Position numbers and translations under genes: made by a program. A model generated the notes under the pieces. The model was not told the origin of the DNA, made no database searches, and was given only the letters and a program-made list of their open reading frames with translations. DNA of 64,000 bases, taken from NCBI RefSeq assembly GCF_021728415.1, contig NZ_JAKKDV010000005.1:1-64000 (forward strand). The letters run 5' to 3'. How positions within the stretch are numbered: position 1 is the stretch's first letter; the number at the start of each line of letters is the position of its first letter. This document shows positions 16,813 through 24,751 of the stretch, piece after piece. The stretch is from Flaviramulus multivorans (GTDB lineage Bacteria > Bacteroidota > Bacteroidia > Flavobacteriales > Flavobacteriaceae).

Positions 16813-17169
16813 TTAGTTTTCAATAGGTTTTCCAATCTCGTCTATATCTTCATGATTTCCGTGACCTTTTGGATTAGCCCCGTATTCATTAGCGCCATAG
16901 TCACTATCTCCAAAAAGCATCCAAAGTCCATAAAATGGTATGATTTGAAACCATCCACTGTTACCTCTATCATGACATCGTTTCGCTCCTTGCGCCAAAA
17001 GGAACCATAATAATGGTATCCATATAAAAAAGATTAATATGGAAAAGGAATCATCTAAATTAGCAATGATTGATCCTCCTCCTATGTAAATTAACAAGTA
17101 AATTAAATAACTTAATCCGTATTCTGTTCTTCTTATTCTTCCGGTAAATGAAAATGGGTTTTTAAACAT
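16813..17169 (-). CDS. DUF805 membrane protein
   Basis: This 118-residue membrane protein matches DUF805: MFKNPFSFTGRIRRTEYGLS at the start, three or four hydrophobic helices, the motif AQGAKRCHDRGNSGWFQIIP, and a hydrophilic tail with GANEYGANPKG. It is inserted between moxR (26 bp) and the DUF58 gene (44 bp), which is not the most common arrangement of this cluster. Role unknown. Confidence 0.88.
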   Translation of the reverse strand: MFKNPFSFTGRIRRTEYGLSYLIYLLIYIGGGSIIANLDDSFSILIFFIWIPLLWFLLAQGAKRCHDRGNSGWFQIIPFYGLWMLFGDSDYGANEYGANPKGHGNHEDIDEIGKPIEN

Positions 17170-17195
17170 GGTTTTTGGTTTTCTTTGGTTAGTAT

Positions 17196-18263
17196 CTATC
17201 GTGGTATCTCAACCGTTTCAATAATTTGTTTTATAATTTGTTTGCTAGTTACACCTTCCATTTCACGCTCTGGTGTAACTATAACTCTATGATGTAACAC
17301 AGGAATAGCCGCTCGTTTTATGTCTTCTGGAGTTACAAAATCACGACCAGACATGGCTGCAAATGCTTTACTAGCTTTTAAAATGGCAATAGATGCTCTT
17401 GGTGAAGCGCCTAAGTATAAAAAAGGATTGCTTCTTGTGGCAACAATAAGTTGTGCAATATATTTAAGCAAATGCTCCTCAACCAAAATTTGAGCCACTA
17501 AGTGTTGATATTCCGAAATTTGTTTTGCTGTTAAAAACGAGGTGATTTCATCCGTTTTAACTTTGTCTTTCAATTGATGTTCTCTTGTAATAATCTCAAT
17601 TTCATCATCTAAATTAGGGTAGTCCACATCTATTTTAAACAAAAAACGGTCTAACTGCGCTTCAGGTAATCTGTAAGTTCCCTCTTGTTCTATAGGGTTT
17701 TGTGTTGCTAACACCATAAAAGGTGAGTCTAACATAAACTTGTTACCATCAATAGTAATTTGTTGTTCTTCCATAACTTCAAATAAGGCTGCTTGCGTTT
17801 TCGCCGGCGCTCTATTAATTTCATCAATCAAAATCATATTGGAGAAAATAGGACCTTTTTTAAACTCAAATTCCGAGTCTTTTAAATTGAAAACCGAAGT
17901 TCCTAAAATATCGCTAGGCATTAAATCTGGTGTGAATTGGATACGACTAAATCCTACGCTTAACGATTTTGCCAACAATTTCGCGGTAATGGTTTTTGCA
18001 ACTCCTGGAACACCTTCAATAAGCGAATGCCCTTTAGCTAAAAGCGATGCGATAAGCATATCCACCATATCTTTTTGCCCAACAATAACTTTTCCTACCT
18101 CTTGTTTTATGTTGTTGACACTTTGTTGAAGTTCGGATAAATCCAATCGGTTTTTAAATTGTAAATCCGCATTGTCATCTAAAGCACTGCTATCGATAGA
18201 TGAAAGCAACTCAGATTCTGGTTTTGTGTCTTTCGGGTCCTGTGATTCTTTATTTTCGTCCAT
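17196..18263 (-). CDS. MoxR-family AAA+ ATPase
   Basis: This 355-residue ATPase has a Walker A motif GVPGVAKT, a Walker B/sensor region [40 protein letters not shown], and the C-terminal lid with [12 protein letters not shown]. MoxR proteins are chaperone-like AAA+ enzymes that act on von Willebrand-type partners. The partner here is probably the DUF58 protein encoded two genes downstream. The first 50 residues are a polar extension rich in D/E/S. It starts 2 bp after the DUF4350 stop, so it is in the same operon. Confidence 0.92.
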   Translation of the reverse strand: MDENKESQDPKDTKPESELLSSIDSSALDDNADLQFKNRLDLSELQQSVNNIKQEVGKVIVGQKDMVDMLIASLLAKGHSLIEGVPGVAKTITAKLLAKSLSVGFSRIQFTPDLMPSDILGTSVFNLKDSEFEFKKGPIFSNMILIDEINRAPAKTQAALFEVMEEQQITIDGNKFMLDSPFMVLATQNPIEQEGTYRLPEAQLDRFLFKIDVDYPNLDDEIEIITREHQLKDKVKTDEITSFLTAKQISEYQHLVAQILVEEHLLKYIAQLIVATRSNPFLYLGASPRASIAILKASKAFAAMSGRDFVTPEDIKRAAIPVLHHRVIVTPEREMEGVTSKQIIKQIIETVEIPR

Positions 18264-18265
18264 AA

Positions 18266-19471
18266 TTATTTTGAATAAAATGCTTCAATATGTCTGTTTA
18301 ATTTTACTAAGTTTTCTTCAAAAAACTCGTTTTTAGATTTCAACCAATTTATAAAATCCACAAGCTTTTTAACATCCTCGTGTTTCTTTCCTGTTTTTAA
18401 AGTGAGTTTTTCTGTAAATACATCGTCTAAAACGGAAGTGTCTAAATTATAATCGTTTCTTATTTTTTCTAAAAAGTACGTTATTTTTTTATCTATTAGG
18501 TTTTTGTGATCTTGAGTTTCGAAGTAAAGATTTGATACCGTTTTAACAAAAGCCACCGTCGTATTTTGTAAAGGTTTAATGATTTTTATGATACGTTGTC
18601 GGCGCTTCGCATTAAAAATCATGAAAAGGATTCCGAAAACAAGGGCTGTATACCAAGCCCATTTGAAAGATAATTGCTCTAAAAACCAACTCAGGTTTGA
18701 TTCTTTTTCAACGTCACCATCATATCCAGTTTGTATCTTAGTATAAGAATCAAAATACACATCGTTTGCGGGTAAATAAGACATTACACCTTCTACATAT
18801 TTATATCTATCTTCTTTTAAAAGGTTGTAATTAGTAAAGACTTTTGGTTCTAAATGCAGATAAATATTACCATTACCAAAAGGAACTTGTAAAAAATTTG
18901 GATGTAAATAATCTATTTTGGAATACCCTAGAATACTATAATTAATTGAATCAAAACTAGAGAAATACATATCACCTTCATTTCTATCAATCAAAATATC
19001 ATCTATGTTCACATATTTTAAAGATAAATGAGAGATGCTATCTTTCTCGTTTTCTATAAAATCGGTACTTATATAAAGCGTGTCATGCAATTTTTGAGAG
19101 AAGCTATAATCTGAAATGAACAAAGTATTACCAGCATCAACAAAATTTAATAACTCGTCAACCGAGTCATCTTCTAAATAATCGGAATTTCCTATAATAA
19201 TAAAACTCCCTTCGGCAACATGCTCACCATAACCATCTTCCGAATTGGCGATTAAATAACTAGCGGGTTGGTGGTAAACGGTTCTTACTTTATAATCTTT
19301 AAAAAGTTTCGGTAATTCCTTGTAAAAAACGCTCACACCATAAGGTTTGTTACTTTTTTCATCATAGGATTCTTCCCAATCAACCGTTTTTGTCCGTTTA
19401 ATACTAATGGCTAATGACGCCGTAACTATTAAAGCAACTATTATGATAAGTATAGGCAAAACTTTTTTCAT
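18266..19471 (-). CDS. DUF4350-domain membrane protein
   Basis: This 401-residue protein has a membrane helix at residues 5-23. A DUF4350 extracytoplasmic domain follows at about 40-240 (GSFIIIGNSDYLEDD, DAGNTLFISDYSFS), with a glutamine-amidotransferase-like fold. A second helix lies at about 270-290, then a helical cytoplasmic tail. It overlaps the DUF4129 gene by 1 bp. These proteins always go with MoxR/DUF58 clusters in Bacteroidota and their function is unknown. Confidence 0.82.
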   Translation of the reverse strand: MKKVLPILIIIVALIVTASLAISIKRTKTVDWEESYDEKSNKPYGVSVFYKELPKLFKDYKVRTVYHQPASYLIANSEDGYGEHVAEGSFIIIGNSDYLEDDSVDELLNFVDAGNTLFISDYSFSQKLHDTLYISTDFIENEKDSISHLSLKYVNIDDILIDRNEGDMYFSSFDSINYSILGYSKIDYLHPNFLQVPFGNGNIYLHLEPKVFTNYNLLKEDRYKYVEGVMSYLPANDVYFDSYTKIQTGYDGDVEKESNLSWFLEQLSFKWAWYTALVFGILFMIFNAKRRQRIIKIIKPLQNTTVAFVKTVSNLYFETQDHKNLIDKKITYFLEKIRNDYNLDTSVLDDVFTEKLTLKTGKKHEDVKKLVDFINWLKSKNEFFEENLVKLNRHIEAFYSK

Positions 19472-20196
19472 TATTTCACCTGATTTAAAAGGGTTATAAA
19501 ATTGCTTTTCGCTTTATTATACTGCTCTAAATTAACCGAAAATTCACCATACCAAATATAATTGTAGAGGTATGACGTATAAACAAACTTATCATTAAAA
19601 GGCGTTGTGCTTACTTCATTTAGATATTCACTATTGGTCTTGTCGTCTTCAAATTTTATGTAGCTTTTTAAACTTAAATTTTTTAAAACCAGTAAGTAAT
19701 AGTATCTAATGGCTAGCCTGAAGTTATTATTGGTTTCCGCATCTTTTATTAAAGCATCGATATCGGCATTCTCAATATTTTCAGCGGTTATTTCCTCAAA
19801 ACCATTTACTTTTTTGTGTTGTTTTGATGAAAATAAGCCAGAACCACCTTCATTAAATAATATGTATGCCAAATAAATAACGGCTAATGCTATGGCTAAA
19901 TAAAACAACCAACTTAACGGACCAAGATTTATTGAAAAATCATCTTGATTATTACGCTCTTTTCTTCGGTCTTCAGCAGTTTTATAGGCTTCATATTTAC
20001 CAGAACCGGATGGTGTATTGGTTACAATGGCATCACCCTCATAATTATATTTTTCACCTGAATAACGTTCTTTGAAGTCGTTTTCAAACTGTCTAATTTG
20101 CTGAGGTTCTTGCGATGTGTTTGCACAGAACAAGCTTTGATAATGACAAAGCATTAAAACCCAAAACCATACTATATGTAACGTTTTTATCTTCAA
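19471..20196 (-). CDS. DUF4129-domain membrane protein
   Basis: This 241-residue protein has an N-terminal signal or anchor (IVWFWVLMLCHYQSLFC), a polar region, one membrane helix at about 93-112, and the C-terminal DUF4129 domain (RLAIRYYYLLVLKNLSLK, YIWYGEFSVNLEQYNKAKS). It overlaps the SpoIIM-like gene by 4 bp and DUF4350 by 1 bp, so the three are likely made together. The function is unknown; the family accompanies MoxR/DUF58 systems. Confidence 0.82.
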   Translation of the reverse strand: MKIKTLHIVWFWVLMLCHYQSLFCANTSQEPQQIRQFENDFKERYSGEKYNYEGDAIVTNTPSGSGKYEAYKTAEDRRKERNNQDDFSINLGPLSWLFYLAIALAVIYLAYILFNEGGSGLFSSKQHKKVNGFEEITAENIENADIDALIKDAETNNNFRLAIRYYYLLVLKNLSLKSYIKFEDDKTNSEYLNEVSTTPFNDKFVYTSYLYNYIWYGEFSVNLEQYNKAKSNFITLLNQVK

Positions 20197-21182
20197 GAAT
20201 TAGACAAGATTAGGTGCGGATTTTGAGTAATTTCTTTTTGAACTTTAAAAGGATATATAAGGTAGTAATAACTAATAATGCTTAATGTAATGAGGATAAT
20301 TCCAACCGATAACCAATGTGGCATAATGTTAGAATAACGTGTAACAAAGCCTTCTAAAAAGCCAGCGAAAAAGGTAAACGGAAAGGTGCTTATTAAAATT
20401 TTAATGCCAGTTTTTGCACCCATTTTAAACGATGTATACCTTGAATGTGTTGCTGGAAATAAGATACTTGCGCCCAAAATTAAGCCCGCTGCGGCTTCAA
20501 TAACAATAGCAAATATTTCCATGGAACCATGAATCCAAATTCCACGAACACTTTCCCAAAACACTTCTTTTTCATAGAAGAAATATTGAAAAGAGCCTAA
20601 CATAATACAGTTTTTAAACATAATGTATAAGGTGCCAATTCCTAAAAAAACACCAAAAACAAAGGCTATAATGCCAACCCGTAAATTGTTTATGGTAATA
20701 CCAATAAAGCTGCCCCAATTACTACCGCTTTTATAGACCGCAACGGGGTCGCCTTTTTCAATATTTTCTAAAGACATATTAACATAGTTGTCTCCTAAAA
20801 CCGAACGTACAAACTCACCATCGTTGGCTGCCGAAATAACACCAATAAACGTAAAGGAAAAAAAGATTATAAACGCTATATAAATAAATTTTCGGTATTG
20901 GTAGCAAATTAAAGGCACTTCAGTTTTCCAGAAACCAACAATTCTATTGGTGTCTTCCCGTTTAGTTTTATAAATTTTTTGAAACGCTTTAGCTGCTAAC
21001 TGGTTAAGGTAAACTATTACTTTGCTTTTAGGATAGTAGGTTTGTGCGTAAGCTAAATCGTTTATTAAATGAATGTATTGCGAAGCCAATTCATCGGGGT
21101 CTTTAAAATCATTATTAAAGACAGCTTTTTCAAAGCTTAACCATTTTTCCTTATTTTGTTTGATGAATGAAACTTCCCTCAT
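20193..21182 (-). CDS. SpoIIM-family (stage II sporulation M-like) membrane protein
   Basis: This 329-residue protein starts with MREVSFIKQNKEKW, common to the Bacteroidota SpoIIM-like proteins. About six membrane helices follow between residues 100 and 315, with GIWIHGSMEIFAIVIEAAAG in the middle. It does not imply sporulation in this phylum. It heads the minus-strand MoxR operon and is divergent from the RDD gene with 158 bp between starts. The two families are often adjacent and may act as a membrane pair. Confidence 0.87.
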   Translation of the reverse strand: MREVSFIKQNKEKWLSFEKAVFNNDFKDPDELASQYIHLINDLAYAQTYYPKSKVIVYLNQLAAKAFQKIYKTKREDTNRIVGFWKTEVPLICYQYRKFIYIAFIIFFSFTFIGVISAANDGEFVRSVLGDNYVNMSLENIEKGDPVAVYKSGSNWGSFIGITINNLRVGIIAFVFGVFLGIGTLYIMFKNCIMLGSFQYFFYEKEVFWESVRGIWIHGSMEIFAIVIEAAAGLILGASILFPATHSRYTSFKMGAKTGIKILISTFPFTFFAGFLEGFVTRYSNIMPHWLSVGIILITLSIISYYYLIYPFKVQKEITQNPHLILSNS

Positions 21183-21269
21183 ATATTTCTTCTGTAAAAA
21201 ACTGAATTTTGCATCTAAAAAACTACAAAATTTAGTTTCACTTCAGCAACCACTTCGTTAATCTATGCA

Positions 21270-21323
21270 ATTTATTCATGCATTCTTTTTAAATTTCCAA
21301 ATGAATAAATTCATGTATTTTTG
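21270..21323 (+). promoter_or_regulatory. RDD gene promoter with an upstream inverted repeat
   Basis: ATTTATTCAT (21270-21279) and ATGAATAAAT (21301-21310) are exact inverted repeats separated by 21 nt. They are followed by TATTTTTG (21316-21323), a perfect TAnnTTTG -7 box, 17 nt before the ATG at 21341. The distal arm overlaps where a -33 contact would be, so a regulator could act here on either divergent gene. Confidence 0.4.
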
Positions 21324-21340
21324 ATAAATTAAAATATAAA

Positions 21341-22060
21341 ATGTCAGAGTTACAAATTAACACGACCCAAAATGTAAAAATAATGTTCAATGCCGCAGGA
21401 GCAGGTGAACGTTTGTTGGCATTCCTAATTGATACCGCTATAAAAATAGGGTATATGCTGGTTTTAAACTGGACGGTTGGCGCTTTTGATAATATGGATG
21501 AATGGTCTCAAATTGGCATTAATACCATATTAAGTTTCCCGGTAATGTTTTATACTTTGGCGTTGGAATCCTTATTACAAGGACAAACCATTGGCAAGCG
21601 CGTTATGAAAATTAAAGTGGTGAAGATTGATGGCTATCAAGCCTCTTTGGCCGATTATGTAGTAAGGTGGTTTTTTAGAATTGTAGATATATATATATTT
21701 GGATTGGGCTTTTTCGTGATGCTTTTCAATAAAAAAACACAACGATTGGGCGATATGGCAGCAGGAACAGCCGTTATCGGATTAAAAGATAGCGTAAATA
21801 TTAGTCATACCATTCTTGAAAACTTGAAAGAGGACTATAAACCTACCTATCCTAATGTTATAAAATTATCCGATAACGATGCACGTATTATTAAAGAAAC
21901 GTTTACGGTGGCAAAAGCCTCTAAAGACTACCAAACCCTCATAAAACTCCGGTCTAAGATTATGGAAGTAGTTGGTATAAAAACCATTAAACATAAAACG
22001 GATATGGAGTTTATAGATGTAATTTTAAAAGACTATAATTTTTATACCCAAGATATGTAA
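21341..22060 (+). CDS. RDD-family membrane protein
   Basis: This 239-residue protein has an RDD domain with the signature GAGERLLAFLIDTAIKIG near the N terminus, three membrane helices, GQTIGKRVMKIKVVKIDG and RLGDMAAGTAVIG. The C-terminal 80 residues are soluble and helical. The RDD family includes transporters and unknown envelope proteins. It is divergent from the SpoIIM-DUF4129-DUF4350-MoxR-DUF58 operon, a linkage that recurs in Bacteroidota. It probably belongs to that envelope system. Confidence 0.9.
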   Translation: MSELQINTTQNVKIMFNAAGAGERLLAFLIDTAIKIGYMLVLNWTVGAFDNMDEWSQIGINTILSFPVMFYTLALESLLQGQTIGKRVMKIKVVKIDGYQASLADYVVRWFFRIVDIYIFGLGFFVMLFNKKTQRLGDMAAGTAVIGLKDSVNISHTILENLKEDYKPTYPNVIKLSDNDARIIKETFTVAKASKDYQTLIKLRSKIMEVVGIKTIKHKTDMEFIDVILKDYNFYTQDM

Positions 22061-22102
22061 GCAGAGATCCAATTTTATTAAGCAAAATTGTGTGAATCGC
22101 TT

Positions 22103-22124
22103 ATCCTGAACTTTGTCTCAGGAT
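22103..22124. repeat. TCCTGAA...TCAGGA-type intergenic hairpin
   Basis: ATCCTGA (22103-22109) and TCAGGAT (22118-22124) pair around an 8-nt loop. The same module is inside repeat copy E (35942-35960) and, decayed, at the left edge of copy D (near 23880). There is no T-run, so it is not a standard terminator for the RDD gene. Confidence 0.5.
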
Positions 22125-22142
22125 CTTATTAATTAAAAAACT

Positions 22143-22745
22143 ATGTTTTATACTATTGATATTTTAGGAACCATTGCTTTTGCAATTTCAGGTGTTTTAG
22201 TAGCTATTCATAAAAAAATGGACTTGTTTGGAATACTCATCATTGCCTTTGTTACTGCCGTTGGGGGTGGAACACTTCGAGATTTATTAATAGGCAATAC
22301 ACCAGTAGGTTGGATGCAAGATATAACGTTTACCTATGTTATTTTAGCATCAGCCATATTCGCTATCCTATTCCGTAGCAAAATTAATTACCTACGCACC
22401 TCATTATTTTTGTTCGATACTATTGGTATTGGGCTGTACACTTTAATAGGTATCGAAAAAGGTATCAATGCCGGTTTGCATCCTATAATTTGTATTGCTT
22501 TAGGAACCATGACAGCTAGTTTTGGCGGTGTTATTCGCGATATTTTATGTAACGAAATTCCTGTCATTTTTAGAAAAGAAATCTACGCAACCGCCTGTAT
22601 CTTGGGTGGTATCACCTATTTTTTATTAAGCAAATCACCTATAGAAAACAATATCGTTTTTATAATCGCGGGCGTTGTAGTTATCGTAACCAGAATACTA
22701 GCTGTAAAATTTAAAATAGCCTTACCAACTATTTATAAAGAGTAA
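22143..22745 (+). CDS. TRIC-type trimeric cation channel family protein
   Basis: This 200-residue protein has seven predicted membrane helices in two repeated halves. Each carries the glycine-rich signature of the family: VTAVGGGTLRDLLIGN and MTASFGGVIRDILCNE. Prokaryotic TRIC proteins (formerly UPF0126/YadS) form potassium-permeable trimers in the inner membrane. It stands alone after the RDD gene, with a hairpin repeat in the 82-bp gap. Confidence 0.9.
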   Translation: MFYTIDILGTIAFAISGVLVAIHKKMDLFGILIIAFVTAVGGGTLRDLLIGNTPVGWMQDITFTYVILASAIFAILFRSKINYLRTSLFLFDTIGIGLYTLIGIEKGINAGLHPIICIALGTMTASFGGVIRDILCNEIPVIFRKEIYATACILGGITYFLLSKSPIENNIVFIIAGVVVIVTRILAVKFKIALPTIYKE

Positions 22746-22755
22746 AATTATTTTG

Positions 22756-22814
22756 GCGTTACCTAAAGGTCGGGCTTTTTGCGTTCCGCGGTAACTTGCT
22801 TCAATCCCTAACGC
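22756..22814 (+). repeat. Dispersed repeat copy C (compact, complete)
   Basis: This 59-bp element starts GCGTTACC, holds GGTCGGGCTTTTTGCGTT, and ends GCTTCAATCCCTAACGC. Its ends GCGTTA and TAACGC are inverted. It lies between the TRIC gene and the VOC gene and has no coding capacity. It is the shortest complete copy in the window. Confidence 0.65.
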
Positions 22815-22881
22815 AAACACATAGAAACTTTTGTTTTATTATAAAGCGTAATTAAATATATACCGCGTTGCCTCTTGGATT

Positions 22882-23394
22882 TTATTTTGAATAGGCACCT
22901 GAAGAATATGTCAGTTCGTAACTATGAGTGTAGATTTCAAAAACAATTCCAAAGGGGTCTTCAACATAGCACATTTTAAAAGGCTTTTCATTCGGATAAT
23001 ATTCTCTGATTGGCATCCTTTGTTTTCCTCTATAAGACAAAATTTTATCAATGAGTTCTTCAATATTTGGGTCTTGTACACAAAAATGAAAGAGACCAGT
23101 ATTGAAAGGATTAAATTCAGGTGCTTCTTTAATTCCGTTCGGGAAGGAAAATAATTCAATTCCAATACCGTCCGAAGTTGCTAAATGAGCAATTTCAAAT
23201 TCATCCCAATCGTTGCCAAAAACGTCAATACACATTTGACCAATAGCAGTTTCCTTTTCTTTTTTAACTTTTGAAGGTTGCATAATTATATACCAACCCA
23301 TTACTTCTGAGTAGAATTTTACTGCTTCTTCGATGTTAGGAACTGTTATCCCTATATGTGAAAATGATTTCGGATAATTTTTATTAATTGTCAT
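22882..23394 (-). CDS. VOC-superfamily (glyoxalase/dioxygenase-like) protein
   Basis: This 170-residue protein has two beta-alpha-beta-beta-beta modules. SHIGITVPNIEEAVKFYSEV starts the first; GLFHFCVQDPNIEELIDKIL and CYVEDPFGIVFEIY form the second, giving likely metal ligands (His near the N terminus, the Glu in FEIY). The reaction cannot be read from sequence; lactoylglutathione lyase or an aromatic dioxygenase are options. It is divergent from an HxlR regulator, with a promoter and a YodB-like operator between them, which suggests induction by electrophiles. Confidence 0.83.
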   Translation of the reverse strand: MTINKNYPKSFSHIGITVPNIEEAVKFYSEVMGWYIIMQPSKVKKEKETAIGQMCIDVFGNDWDEFEIAHLATSDGIGIELFSFPNGIKEAPEFNPFNTGLFHFCVQDPNIEELIDKILSYRGKQRMPIREYYPNEKPFKMCYVEDPFGIVFEIYTHSYELTYSSGAYSK

Positions 23395-23412
23395 AAGTTA
23401 TATTTTAGATTG

Positions 23413-23445
23413 CAAAAATAATCTATATTTGTCTAATTGGCAATA
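23413..23445 (-). promoter_or_regulatory. Promoter of the VOC gene
   Basis: On the minus strand, TATTG (plus 23441-23445) is followed by 20 nt and TATTTTTG (plus 23413-23420), a perfect TAnnTTTG box. The start codon at 23394 lies 18 nt further on. This matches the Bacteroidota -33/-7 layout. Confidence 0.55.
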
Positions 23446-23448
23446 ACT

Positions 23449-23463
23449 TACTAAAAAGTAGTA
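23449..23463. promoter_or_regulatory. Candidate HxlR-type operator (TACT-N7-AGTA)
   Basis: TACTAAAAAGTAGTA fits the TACT-N7-AGTA form of the Bacillus YodB box (recalled from the literature). It lies 3 bp upstream of the -33 element of the VOC promoter and 52 bp before the HxlR start codon. Confidence 0.45.
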
Positions 23464-23514
23464 TAGTTACCTAAACGAGTAAAATGCAGATAATCAATAA
23501 TATATAGTTTAATT

Positions 23515-23820
23515 TTGAATAAAGATAATAGCTGTCCATTAAATTATACGATGAATTTAATAGGAACAAAATGGAAACCTTTAATTTTATTTCATTTATT
23601 AGAAGGCGGTTTACGTTCAGGAATATTACAGAAAAAAATTCCAGGGATTTCAAATAAAATGTTTACACAAACAGTAAGAGATTTAGAAAAGGATGGACTT
23701 ATTTCCAGAAAAGTTTTTCCAGTAGTGCCTCCTAAAGTGGAATATAGATTAACTAATAGAGGAAAATCTCTTGAGGATATTTTAAGACGTTTAGATAAAT
23801 GGGGTTCTGATGACTATTAG
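23515..23820 (+). CDS. HxlR-family regulator, possible cysteine-based electrophile sensor
   Basis: This 101-residue winged-helix protein is compact HxlR/YodB type: CPLNYTMNLIGTKWKPLILF, KKIPGISNKMFTQTVRDLEKD and the wing PPKVEYRLTNRG. The start is a TTG at 23515; the next in-frame ATG (23551) would remove the conserved Cys7 in NSCPL, so I prefer TTG. YodB and its relatives use an N-terminal cysteine to sense quinones. The TAATTTTG at 23510 overlaps this start and is probably not its promoter. It likely controls the divergent VOC gene. Confidence 0.83.
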   Translation: MNKDNSCPLNYTMNLIGTKWKPLILFHLLEGGLRSGILQKKIPGISNKMFTQTVRDLEKDGLISRKVFPVVPPKVEYRLTNRGKSLEDILRRLDKWGSDDY

Positions 23821-23878
23821 AATTAATTGAGTAGTCTCGATTTCAAATATGTTAACTACATAATATAACTTTTTTCAA

Positions 23879-23950
23879 TCTGAAATAAGTTCAAGATAAA
23901 CGGGGTCGGGCTTTCTGCGTTACACGGTAACTCGCTTCAACCCCTAACGC
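23879..23950 (+). repeat. Dispersed repeat copy D
   Basis: The right end (TAACTCGCTTCAACCCCTAACGC is spread over 23928-23950) and the core GGGTCGGGCTTTCTGCGTTA match copy C. The left side reads CTGAAATAAGTTCAAGATAAAC, matching the hairpin-bearing left side of copy E read on its other strand. The left GCGTTA end is missing. Confidence 0.6.
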
Positions 23951-23985
23951 GATGCAATCATGTAATCGTATAATTTGGAATATTC

Positions 23986-24070
23986 GTTTAACGGTCTCGG
24001 CTAGAAGTAGTTGCGAGGATTTTTGGAAGTAGGCGATAACAAGCAATTACTTATAGCCATTGTTGGCAAC
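23986..24070. repeat. attC-like imperfect inverted repeat next to a lone gene
   Basis: GGCTAGAAGTAGTTGC (23999-24014) pairs with GCAATTACTTATAGCC (24043-24058) at 14 of 16 positions around a 28-nt spacer. The outer ends are GTTTAAC (23986-23992) and GTTGGCAAC (24062-24070). Read on the minus strand the far end is GTTAAAC, which fits the integron GTTRRRY core. No integrase is in the window. Confidence 0.4.
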
Positions 24071-24079
24071 TGGTTTTTT

Positions 24080-24592
24080 TTAGTCCATTTCAAATCCGTA
24101 AATAGTGGTTTGCATTCCAGCAATTTTCCATTCTCCATTTATTTTCTCCATAAGTCTAGTTTCACGTTTTAGTCCTCGAATCGAGTCCTGCTGCTCATAA
24201 GTAACCCAAGCTCCATTTCCGTATAGACGTACATTGATTTTGTTCAATAGTTTAGGGACTGGTTCGGGTTCGGGATGTTCCTCTATGAATGTTTTCACGA
24301 ATTGACTTATCTCTTTCCATCCGATTGATTCCGAAAAAGTGCTGTCCACAAAATTCATATAGACTTTAGAGATGCTTGGGTCGTGTACCCAGTTTTTAGT
24401 CCAAGCCTCATAATCTCTTTTGAAGGCATCTTTTGTTTCGTTATTCAGTCTATCCAAAATCGCTTGTTTTTCCAATTCAGGATTTATTTGCTCACCAACA
24501 GCCCTATTAGTTTCGGAGTTTTTCTTTTCATTACAACTTGCGAAGATGAAAAGTGTCAATAGTGAGAATGGTAATATATTTCTGATTTTCAT
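24080..24592 (-). CDS. NTF2-like (SnoaL/DUF4440-type) lipoprotein
   Basis: The start at 24592 gives 170 residues with a lipoprotein signal (FSLLTLFIFASC). Longer readings begin upstream of any signal and are rejected. After a polar linker, residues about 45-170 look like an NTF2-like fold: YEAWTKNWVHDP, a central GWKEISQFVKTFIEE, and strands VRLYGNGAWVTYEQQDS and TRLMEKINGEWKIAGMQ. This resembles DUF4440 or SnoaL-like proteins. No catalytic residues can be assigned. The gene is bounded by an attC-like repeat downstream and GTTGCCAA-type sequence upstream, so it may be a mobile cassette. Confidence 0.7.
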   Translation of the reverse strand: MKIRNILPFSLLTLFIFASCNEKKNSETNRAVGEQINPELEKQAILDRLNNETKDAFKRDYEAWTKNWVHDPSISKVYMNFVDSTFSESIGWKEISQFVKTFIEEHPEPEPVPKLLNKINVRLYGNGAWVTYEQQDSIRGLKRETRLMEKINGEWKIAGMQTTIYGFEMD

Positions 24593-24751
24593 TTCCTTGG
24601 TTTTAACTTGTTGCCAATGTAATGATATGGACTTTTTTAATACTGAAACAAGTTCAGCACAAGTAAACGAAGCTATAATTTTTTTCTGACAAAACCAAGT
24701 GTGTTTTAAGTTTAACAACACAATCTTTTTAGGTTTTGGTGTAAATCCTAT

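Noticed and set aside
17740-18129. Plus-strand open frame of 129 codons inside moxR
   Set aside because: It lies entirely over Walker-region coding of moxR and has no signal, domain or ribosome-binding context.
23510-23517. TAATTTTG as the -7 box of the HxlR gene
   Set aside because: It overlaps the TTG start that retains the conserved cysteine; a transcript from it would begin after that start.
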